A stretch of DNA of 64,000 bases from Rhizodiscina lignyota (lineage: Eukaryota > Ascomycota > Dothideomycetes > Aulographales > Rhizodiscinaceae): assembly GCA_010015805.1 (NCBI GenBank), contig ML978131.1, positions 248,001-312,000 on the forward strand, in the 5' to 3' direction. Position 1 is the first letter of the stretch, and every line of letters begins with the position of its first letter. Both the position numbers and the translations under genes were made by a program. This document shows positions 53,029 through 64,000 of this stretch, piece after piece. The notes below the pieces were generated by a model that was not told the origin of the DNA, made no database searches, and saw only the letters and a program-made list of their open reading frames with translations.

Positions 53029-54231
53029 ATGCCTCAGCCGTCAGTAAGAGTTTCCGTATACTCTCTCCGGCAATGATCTTAACTCTAAAATATATTACAG
53101 ACTCCCTCGCCTTATCGATTCGCGAAGAAACGTGATGTGGCCGAATCCGCCACCTCAAAACGTTTCGTGCCATCAAAACTGCGTAATGATGTAGCCATAT
53201 CGACACCTCAACATTCGAACGAGACGCGTCAATTCGCACACGCTCCGAGATTCTCATCAAAGCCAACTCAGAATAACGCAGCTCGGCAAGTTTCACCCAC
53301 ACCGGACGCGTTTGACGCGCAAGATGTGAAAGCCGGACTCCGCACCTCTCTGAGGCGCGTCGAGAGCATCCATGACGCGTCACAGGAGTCAGAGCAAGCG
53401 GAGAAAGACATTTTCGAAGCAGATCAAGGGGATGACGATGATCTAAATCCAGTCGATTCTACGAATAGGCATAACGAGCATTTCGGAGAATCTACATCTG
53501 CTCTCGAAAACTACGAGCACGAGGATGATATCACATCTCCCTCCAAACGCCGGCGACTCTCACCTGTAGCAAGTGCATCGACTCATAGTCACGCGCCCGC
53601 AACGGTACTTCAAACTCCCCGCCGCTTCCTATCCACTGCGTCCACTAGTCAGCAACCTCCGGTTCAACAGGTGATCGGTTCGAATCCATCTTCCACCACA
53701 CTAGCACCGTCACATCAACGGCCACCTTTCCTTCGTCCGCCACCTCCTCCTACGCAGCCTGAAGTATCCGAGCCACTCCCCGACGCCTTCTCACCGCGTA
53801 GGCGGGGAAACAAATTTGTCCCAGGTGGCATGGCAGAGACTATGCGGGGCTGGATCATGGACACTGCGCAGGTCTTGCGGCGGAACAACGAAGTGGATCG
53901 GTGGGGACCGAGACATGATGCCGGAGGCAATGGGAACGCGGTTCAGGACGACGGCACTGAGAGATTCAGAATTGCTGAGAGAAATGAGGTTGCTGGACCG
54001 AAGGCTGGAGTAGCTCTCCTTCGAGGCGTCTCTCTCGACCGTGAAATCAACAGAACTGAGGAACTAGGCGAGGCGGATCCCCCCTGCAGGACGATCATGC
54101 TTGTGGAGTCTGCAGGGAAGGAATATTCCGATATACGAAGCGGGGATGTAGTGAGCATTCTGCCGCCGCACTGGGAGATCTCTGTGGATGGGGAACCATG
54201 CAGAGTAGCCATTGAATGGCAAAAAGACTGA
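53029..54231 (+). CDS. Conserved fungal protein of unknown function with folded C-terminal domain (381 aa)
   Basis: A 15-nt first exon (53029..53043, MPQPS) joins to 53101..54231 across a 57-bp intron (GTAAGA...ACAG, phase 0). The N-terminal two thirds are disordered: basic and Ser-rich, with SPYRFAKKR, an acidic patch DQGDDDDLN and a basic SKRRRLSP that looks like a nuclear localisation signal. The last ~130 residues are ordered: RRGNKFVPGGMAETMRGWIM, RFRIAERNEVAGPKAGVALL, RTIMLVESAGKEYSDIRSGD, then VVSILPPHWEISVDGEPCRV and AIEWQKD at the end. The alternating beta pattern with G-D-V-V resembles an OB fold. A nuclear DNA-related role is possible, but I do not recognise the family. Confidence 0.75.
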
Positions 54232-55180
54232 AGATGCAGGAAGGACCACTAGACTAACGAAGACTGTTCGTTTGCTGATCTACAGACATCCCATTTCGTA
54301 ACCTGCTACGCTTTTGGGACCGATTCCAATGGTTGCATTCATTACACCCCAGACTTCGCAAGATCATATGCAGAAGTTTGAGGATCATTCATTGTGGTGG
54401 GCGCTCTATCCGAATAGACCCCGTCAACTCTTTCTAATTGTGGCCTTATGTCTTGCTCCTTTTGGCTAAAATCGATTCTGCCTGCATCAGTCCAGAAGCT
54501 GCTGCAATTGAGGATAGATGATCTTGAGCAGGTGACATATGGTCGCCGATAGTGAGTGGAGAAGGTCAGGGTGATCCACATCAATTGCATATTTCACCGA
54601 CATCTGTGGTTGATGAACCTTTTAAGACATGCATATGCTGTGGCTTCTCAAGAAGCCAAAAAGATGCATTTCAATCCAATCAGGGCCTCTCGATGGATGA
54701 GCAACTGATTAGACATCCAATTGAAAATATAAATGACACAGCCGCCAATAACCGCTCTTGGAAGCTGTGGGCCGGCTCGCCGAACAAGTCCGAGATTTTT
54801 CACGACCTCGCCTGTTGTCCGACGACCTCGCCAAAGCAAAAATCTCGATTCCACGCCATACTCAGTGTCCGAAGATGCATTAGACACAGACAAGCGTCAT
54901 ATTGTGCACATGAGGCATGTACCATTTTAAAGCCATCTTCACAAGGGTTCTTGTACCTGCGTCCAATGGGACGGTCCGTACGTGGTGCTATGCAGCACTG
55001 GTTTCTCTCAACAAATCACCCAAACGTCTAGCAATTTTTCTCCACACCTTTCACGGTTGATCGGCATCACCCGAAATCGGATTCTAGATCAAAATTATGT
55101 CTTGGACTTTTCTGTCAAACATTTTAAGTTTCTCCACTATCTTTCCGTCGTCTATTTTTCCATATCGATTGATCCAAACC
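54232..55180. other. Intergenic (0.9 kb), no gene recognised
   Basis: The frame 54552-55031 (159 aa) has Cys and basic residues but no recognisable fold and no splice partner. The right end should hold the MFS gene promoter. Confidence 0.5.
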
Positions 55181-57009
55181 ATGGAACCGTTGGAGGAGAC
55201 TCGTGCTCCTGGGCCGGATGACTCGAAGCCCCATGATGTGCTCCAAGACCTGGAGATTGGTCAAGAGACCCGAGTCGACGTCGATATGGCGAGAATAGAG
55301 AAGGTGTACAAGTGTGGGCCCCAACTCTTTACATTACTACACACCTCCAGTTGGCTAATTGCGATTGCAGAAAGCTGGACTACCGAATCATTCCAGGTAA
55401 CAAATTCACAAAGGAACAATCAACTTCCATCAAACTAACCTCCGCTCTCGCGTCCAGCTTTTTGGGTCTTGTACTTCCTCTGCTCCGCAATTCGCTCCAA
55501 CATCGGTATTGCGCAGACGATGAATGAAGCACAGCACCACGACTTGGTCACTGTCTTGCATTTAACGCCACATCAAGTCTCAACTGGTCTAGCACTATTC
55601 TACGTTTGCTATGTGACCTTCGACTTTCCATCAAACTTGATTATGTCGAAGCTTAGTCCACATGTCTGGATGAGTAGGATCGTTATCGGAGTAGGCCTCA
55701 TTGGATCTTGTATGGCCGCTATGAAAGCAGCTTGGAGTCTCTAGTACGGTTCCCATGCCAGTAGTCCAGTGTCCTTGCTAATGCGCTCCAACAGCCTCCT
55801 GCGACTGCTTCTGGGGATCGTGATTGCAGGCATGTGGCCAGGCATGTCATACTATCTGACGCTTTTCTATCCTCCCTCAAGAACGGGGAAGCGTATCGGA
55901 CAATATTTCACAGCCGCTCAAGTTTCGGCCGCAGTTGTCGGCCTAGTGTCCGCCGGTTTCCAGAAAATGGATGGTCTTGCCGGTCTGGTAGGCTTCCAGT
56001 GGATGTTCTTGCTGTATGGACTCGTCACCATCGTTGTGGGGTTTGCCCTTCTCTGGTGGCTGCCTGATCGGCCCCTACCTCCAGGCGAAACTCGAAATCA
56101 CAGTGGGTGGAGGAGGTTCATACCGGCAAGCGCACCAGCACTTACTGGCGAGGATGCACGTATTCACTACGAAGATCTAACGCGCGTATATCATCGCCAC
56201 GCTTGGAACTTGAAGGATTTGTTGGACGTCCTTATTGATTGGCGCATCTGGCCGCTGGTACTCATGTACTTTGGAGTTGTTGGCGTAGGCATCGGCGTTC
56301 AACTCTACGGCACAGTCATTATCCAGTCCATCAACCCATCTCTCACTTCTATCCAACTAAGTCTACTATTTGCACCAATATGGATTGTAAGTTGCATACA
56401 GCCACATCAGCCGTCTACAATTCATGACTGACATGAGCCCAGATGGACCTGTTGGCCATTCTTCTGGTAACGCCTATTTCCGATCGCTTCCACCAGCACC
56501 GCGCGCTTTTCTTCAGTATACCAGTTTGCCTACAGATCACAGGATTGTTGATCACCACCTTCGCGGGCAGCACGAACTCCTGGTCTCGTTATGGTGGTCT
56601 CTTGATTGTCGGTTTCGGTCTTGGGCCAACCGTGCCGATTACAATGACCTGGACGAACGAGATCTTCCAGCCGCGACACGGCGAGGTCGGTGTAGCTGCC
56701 GCGAGCGCTTTAGTTAGCGGGCTTGGAAATTTGGGCAGTATCGTGAGCACTTATGCACTGTACGAGGGTTGGCCGGCAGATGGAGAGGGGAAGCATCCGT
56801 TTCAGAACAGCAACCTGGTCATGATTGGAATGTTGGCTGTCAGCATCGCCAGCGCTATCGTCAACACAATGCTTTTGAGGGTCTTCCGTGGCAGCGCAAA
56901 GAAAGCGAGCGGCACGAGTTCTGTGAGCGAAGGAGAAGTCATCCTGGACAGGGCAGCTAGAAGGGAGCTACAGGAGAGGGGATTGGGAAGACTATGGATC
57001 AGAAAGTAG
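55181..57009 (+). CDS. MFS transporter, allantoate permease (Dal5)-like, anion:cation symporter family (533 aa)
   Basis: Five exons: 55181..55311, 55371..55396 (26 nt), 55458..55743, 55795..56386, 56443..57009; the four introns are 51-61 bp and all phases agree. The order is family-typical: cytosolic N-terminus ending MARIEKVYKKLDYRIIPAFW, TM1 with VLYFLCSAIRSNIGIAQTMN, FYVCYVTFDFPSNLIMSKL, then LLRLLLGIVIAGMWPGMSYY and PSRTGKRIGQYFTAAQ. A central loop is followed by six more helices, with FSIPVCLQITGLLITTFAG and LGPTVPITMTWTNEI in the second half. Substrates of relatives are carboxylic acids and vitamins (allantoate, nicotinate, pantothenate). The substrate here is unknown. Confidence 0.9.
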
Positions 57010-57797
57010 ACTGTCGCTAAAAGGGTTAAGTGAATTGATATACCCAAGGTACTGGAATGTATGGGAGGGTCGTACAAAAGCGGGAATTTTTGTCGTGCAA
57101 CGCGTTAGACGTTGGACGAATAGACGCGAATGCCCTAAGCATGTGAAAATGTAGATAGACAAAGAAACCTCATTAACATGCGCACATATTGAGATTCTTG
57201 GGCGCACAGGCACTGCAGCTGTGGTTTCGAGTTGTGGGGGGCCTCCAAGAGAGGCGTCGTTTTGGGAAAGGCACGGTTTTGCCCCACGAACGATGCTGCC
57301 CGCCACTGTCGAACGACCAGCTCCACCGTCATCGCAATCTCTAAATTTAGCCCGGTCTTTGAGGTTTGCACAACAACGACCCCATCTCCATTTCCTTTCC
57401 ACTGCTGCCAGCGGCTCTGTTGTGCCAGGACGTACGACTTACCTACCGATTGCGCTCTCTGGCTACTGCCTCACCTAGAAGCAGCCGGGCGCTTCTCAAC
57501 ATAACTGCCCGCCGCACGGGATGCGCGCTTCGACCACCATCGTGCTTTTCTGGTGAAGCAAGTCGGTGGTGGGGCACAAGCGTCGCTTTTCTTCTGCTTC
57601 ACACGCATTGGTCAAGCTGTGGGCGCTTCTTTTCGGACATCTGCATCAACTCTGCAGCGCCCAACAGTCGACTACAGCGGCAACCTCCAACTCCACACAC
57701 CTTCCATTCACTCCAACCTCTCTACGAGATAAACCCGCTCCACAAGCTCTATACGTTCAACGACAACTGATCTCGACTCTACTCACATACCTTCACC
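57010..57797. other. SNF1 upstream region
   Basis: Nearly 800 bp, the last ~150 bp rich in CT/CA as in long 5' UTRs of fungal kinase genes. No gene recognised; several frames on both strands are short. Confidence 0.5.
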
Positions 57798-60607
<2,810 letters not shown>

Positions 60608-61064
60608 ACCAAGCTAAACGTTTGGATCAATAGGCAAGCGATGAGCATCGCGGATAGGACTAAGGGAGGAACGAGATTGTGTGTAATGGACGACCGGACG
60701 TATATACCATAATGAGAGGACGCCTTGGATAGGGATGGGGAATGGTTATCATGGATTATTAGGTGTTCTCATTATGCAAGCGGAGGGAATGGAGGGTTCT
60801 GAGAGTTGTAGGTAGTGGTAGCCCGGGCGTATATACCACCAACGAACATGAATCAAGGATATGAACAATGCCAGTAATTCTAAGTTTGATCAGATTAATA
60901 TTAACGAAGCTCTCAATTTCCAACAACGCCAGTAAATCCAAATCGAAAACGTATCCATGTTGATGGGCCATGAGCATGGGTCCCCTTCGGACAGTCTTGA
61001 TCCGCTACGCATATGTATGATCGACACCTCCTCTCCTTATAACCATTTATCATCAACTTACAGC
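60608..61064. other. Intergenic, no gene recognised
   Basis: Between SNF1 and the RraA-like gene on the same strand. Nothing recognised other than the TATA-like element at its right end. Confidence 0.5.
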
Positions 61065-61070
61065 TATAAA
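61065..61070 (+). promoter_or_regulatory. TATA-like box for the RraA-like gene
   Basis: TATAAA about 60 bp before the ATG at 61127; another TTATAA lies about 30 bp further upstream. Confidence 0.4.
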
Positions 61071-61126
61071 TGCAGGTAGTGCCTTTAGCTCTTCGCAAGT
61101 ACTTTGCATAGAATTGAATTTCAAGA

Positions 61127-61881
61127 ATGGCAGCCTCACGAAAACTTGCTCCAGAGCTGCTCGAGAAGCTTTCGAAGTTTGCATCCTGCGACGTACGGGA
61201 CTCCCCCTTTTGCATCCTGGTGACTACCTTCATTGACTGCCTCTCCCACAGATCGGCGATGCTCTGGTTAAAATGAAAGTTCCGCACGGCGGCTATCTCT
61301 CTGGGCTGCGGGCCTTTTCTCCATCGTACCTGTCTGGCCAATTCAAGATGTGCGGGCCCGCCCACACGATAAAGATGGTCGGGGCGGACGACAAGGCCGC
61401 CCCGTCGCCCAAGGTGCATTTCGCAGACAGCATTACCAAGAACAGCGTGGTATTCGTGTCGCAGCCCAAGGGCCTTATCAGCGCCTGCTGGGGCGGGCTC
61501 ATGAGCACCCGGGCGAAGAAGCTCGGCGCCGCGGGCGTCATCATCGACGGCAGGTTTCGCGATATAAACGAGCATCGGGAGCTGGGGATGAACCTTTTCG
61601 CGCGCGACATGAGCATTCTGGGCTCGAATTCGTTTACGAGGGCGTCGGAGATTGATGTTCCGATTTCGTACGCCATCAGTGAGATTGAGGGTGCGGAGGT
61701 CAAGATCACGCCGGGCGACATCATTCTTGGGGATGTTGATGGCGTCGTTGCGGTGCCGGTCGAGGCTGTGGAGGAGTGCATCAAGCTGTGTCAGGAGAGG
61801 TATGATATTGATGAGGAGACGAGGACGTGTCTTGAAAATGGAGATGAGCTGGGACCTACGATCAAACGGCTTCGGAAGTGA
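61127..61881 (+). CDS. RraA-like / HMG aldolase-family protein (231 aa)
   Basis: Exon 1 is 61127..61192 and exon 2 61252..61881; the 59-bp intron (GTACGG...CACAG) is phase 0 and falls right after FASCD, before IGDAL, a common place in this fungal family. Motifs: FKMCGPAHTIKM, LISACWGGLMSTRAKKLGAA, and the active-site stretch GVIIDGRFRDINEHRELG with the Arg-Asp pair that binds metal and substrate in 4-hydroxy-4-methyl-2-oxoglutarate aldolases. The C-terminal block ITPGDIILGDVDGVVAVPVE is also typical. Fungal members may be oxaloacetate decarboxylases or HMG aldolases. The name menaquinone methyltransferase used in databases is a historical error. Confidence 0.92.
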
Positions 61882-62187
61882 TCTGTAAGTTATTTCATTT
61901 TGCTCGGAAACCTCATTAGAATTTCAAGAATCTCGAGGGCATAGGAATGGCTAAGTTCGATACAAGTTTTGCCCTTCGGCCCAAGTGAGAGCGTCTCCGA
62001 AGGCTCGATTGTATATGCTTTGGAGAGTATGCATTAATACTTCACAGTTTCGTTGCATGAAGTCTGTAATAGCTCAAGACGATATGTATCCTAGTATTTC
62101 AGTGTGCCGTACTTATGGTTTCATTGTTTTGCTGGCCATATAGGTATTGCACGTCTACTAACACAAGACGACTCCGCGGAACAAAGA
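61882..62187. other. Short intergenic spacer
   Basis: About 300 bp between same-strand genes; nothing recognised. Confidence 0.5.
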
Positions 62188-62214
62188 ATGGCGAAACGAG
62201 ATGATGCCCTTTGA
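62188..62214 (+). promoter_or_regulatory. Overlapping upstream ORF at the GT31 start
   Basis: An ATG at 62188 opens an 8-codon frame ending TGA at 62214. It overlaps the presumed start at 62201 in another frame. It would lower initiation at 62201 and favour the later Met at 62279, if the transcript includes it. Confidence 0.35.
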
Positions 62215-63676
62215 CACAAGAATTCAAGATGCAAGAGGGCATCAAGAATGCATTTCTCAACCCTCTTGCACGTGGAACATGCATTCCTTTCGCTTCCACT
62301 TGCTTGTGCTCTTCTCTACAGTCGTTTTCGCTTTCATACTCTTGAATCTCAAGCTCCTTTTCTCCTCAGCAACACCCAGCGCTTTTCAGACCGCATGGAT
62401 TCCGATCCTTCTTCGCGTCGAACGGCCTGCATCAGCGCTCGACGTGGACTGCACGGAGCTTGCGGGTGCAGACCGTATCGTGGTGACGATCAAGACGGGC
62501 GCGACAGAAGCGAATATGAAGATTCCGGCACAGCTGCGGACGTCGTTGCGCTGTGCTCCAAACATCCACATCTTCTCGGATATGGAGCAGACGATTGAGG
62601 GTCACCAAGTTCACGATGTGATAAAGGATATACCGGCGGAGGTCATAAATGGCAGTGCGCGTGCAGACTTTGATCTGTATCGTAAGCAGCAAGAGCTCAA
62701 AGATCCAGACAAGATCATCGAGAGGTTGAGGGATGTGAGGCATGCAGAACACGACGAAGTTGCCGCCTGGACGTTGGATAAGTACAAGAACATCCATATC
62801 CTTGAAGATTCCTGGGCGATGCAACCTGACCGAGATTGGTACCTCCACATCGACGCAGATACCTACGTTGTTTGGCCGACGCTGCTTGAGTGGACTCGAA
62901 GACTTGATCCCTCTAAGGTGCTGTATCTTGGATCACTGAGTCTTGTAAACGAAAATGAATTCGCGCACGGCGGGAGTGGAATACTGATGTCCCGAGCAGC
63001 AATGCACAAAGTTGTTGTTGAGCACAATGGAACGGCTGCGAGGTGGGACTCGAGGCTTCAGCACGAATGTTGTGGGGACTTTGGACTCGCCATGGCAATA
63101 AGAGAGTTTGGAATTAATGTCACTGAGGTATCGCCCACGATCCAAGGGGACTCCCCGAGACAGATACCTTTCGCTCCAGATCACTGGTGTAAGCCTTTGG
63201 CAACGCTGCATCACATCACCTCCTATGGATTCGAAGAATTACGTAAATTCGAGCACCAACGTTCAAACCGAAGCGTAAGTGAATAAAGACGGATCACGTT
63301 TGAGTTGTTGATATTACTGCAGGAGCCACTTACGTTCGCCGAGCTCTATCACGGTCTTATGGCGGATGAGATTTTTAAGCTCGACGAGCGCAACGATTGG
63401 GACAACCTGTCGGAAGGCAATCCTGTCCCGGATGTGCACACCTCCGAGGACTGTCGGAAGGCTTGCCAAGCAAACGAAGAATGTTTCCAGTCACTATATG
63501 ACGGCACAAAATGCAGGCTGGAGACATGGAAGTTTCGAGTTGGCGTGTCACGGAATGCCACAGACAGCAACAGATGGCAAAGCTCGTGGAACAGCAGCAG
63601 AATATCCAACTGGGTTTCGAGGCAAAAGCCGTGTGAAGGATTGATCTTCCCACTCCAGAGCAACACGATCTCTTAG
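62201..63676 (+). CDS. GT31-like (Fringe-type) glycosyltransferase with PAN-like Cys tail (475 aa)
   Basis: Exon 1 62201..63274, exon 2 63323..63676; the 48-bp intron (GTAAGT...CTGCAG) is phase 0. Starting at 62201 gives 475 aa; the Met at 62279 (MHSFRFHLLVLFSTVVFAFI) directly opens the membrane anchor and is an equally good start. The catalytic domain has VVTIKTGATEANMKIPAQL, HIFSDME, the DxD site in WYLHIDADTYVVWPTL, LYLGSLSLVNENEFAHGGSG and CCGDFGLAMAIREFGI. This is the layout of the fungal GT31-like proteins related to Fringe. After LATLHHITSYGFEEL, exon 2 carries a Cys cluster (EDCRKACQANEECFQSL, TKCRLETW) like a PAN/Apple module. A type II Golgi enzyme of unknown acceptor is expected. 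Confidence 0.85.
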
Positions 63677-64000
63677 GCAGCTCCATGGACGGCATGATCG
63701 GTGGCGCTAGACGCACGATTAGCGCTGCAGAAAGCAAATGCTGTACTCCTCATTTGGATCGTGCTCATTCGACCCTTCGGCTCGCTGCAGGTGATATGGG
63801 TTTTGATTGGATGGAAGCCAACTCTTAAGTATGGGATGCTGCTTCAAGCTAAGGGGATACCTGCGCCGTAGATTGGGATCGTCAAATGGGGAAGTTGAAG
63901 GGCCTCTTCAGCTCACCTCTAAGATGAACGAGGAAGCGGCAAGTTCTCTGCGGAGAAAGAAAGGGGATGTATCTACAGGCCTTCCGCGATAGGTTCAGTC
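63677..64000. other. 3' flank to window end, no gene recognised
   Basis: Only a short frame (63807-63992) without recognisable content; a gene could start beyond the window. Confidence 0.5.

Noticed and set aside
54552-55031. 159-residue frame with several cysteines
   Set aside because: No signal peptide, known domain, or splice support; composition resembles intergenic sequence.
61293-61784. 163-residue antisense frame over the RraA-like gene
   Set aside because: Shadow of a well-supported conserved exon.

Overview
The window is nuclear DNA of a filamentous ascomycete (Pezizomycotina; a dothideomycete relative is my guess from gene style, not something the sequence proves). Genes are compact and lie on both strands. 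Most carry short introns of 48-90 bp with GTAAGT-like donors, CTAAC/CTGAC-like branch sites and YAG acceptors. Families typical of moulds are present: VIT/vWA proteins, GT90, GT31 and GT34 glycosyltransferases, a RraA-like protein, a DUF1772-like protein and GPI-type surface proteins. There are no bacterial operons, no CRISPR array, and no tRNA or rRNA gene that I could recognise.

Layout. 0-9 kb: a 5'-complete fragment of an unknown coiled-coil-like protein; a small basic protein; two tandem paralogous Ser/Thr-rich single-pass surface proteins; an MDR oxidoreductase; a four-TM (MARVEL-like) protein. 9-22 kb: a GT34 galactosyl/mannosyltransferase with a coiled-coil tail; a 2.5-kb stretch without a recognisable gene; a 1015-aa fungal protein with an RPSTA minisatellite; a 6PGDH/HIBADH-like dehydrogenase; a Det1-type histidine phosphatase. 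22-30 kb: a small secreted Cys-rich protein (effector-like), a cytochrome P450, a four-TM protein, a DUF1772-like protein, and a BTB/POZ protein with an apparent frameshift. 30-41 kb: a VIT/vWA protein, a GT90 (CAP10) glycosyltransferase, a PEP-mutase/isocitrate-lyase-superfamily enzyme, an AT-rich RIP-like island, and an acidic protein. 41-50 kb: SAR1 and NOP58 head to head, an FAD monooxygenase, and a 2-Cys peroxiredoxin with a long tail. 50-64 kb: an AT-rich 72-bp repeat, a GPI-anchored protein with duplicated Cys modules, a conserved unknown protein, a Dal5-like MFS permease, the SNF1/AMPK-alpha kinase, a RraA-like protein, and a GT31-like glycosyltransferase with a PAN-like tail.

How the genes work together. 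Most are housekeeping or stand-alone: SAR1 in ER export, NOP58 in box C/D snoRNPs, SNF1 in glucose derepression. Three Golgi-type type II glycosyltransferases (GT34, GT90, GT31) and several surface or secreted proteins point to cell-wall and surface biology, but they are scattered and do not form a cluster. P450, FAD monooxygenase, MDR and MFS genes are also dispersed, with no PKS or NRPS backbone, so I do not call a biosynthetic cluster.

The most unusual signal is in SAR1. The conserved 189-residue protein can only be read if a 2-nt micro-exon lies between two back-to-back introns. Other gene-structure oddities are several first coding exons of 6-23 nt, three short introns that stay open in frame if retained, and a surface protein whose repeated Cys module carries a matching phase-1 intron.
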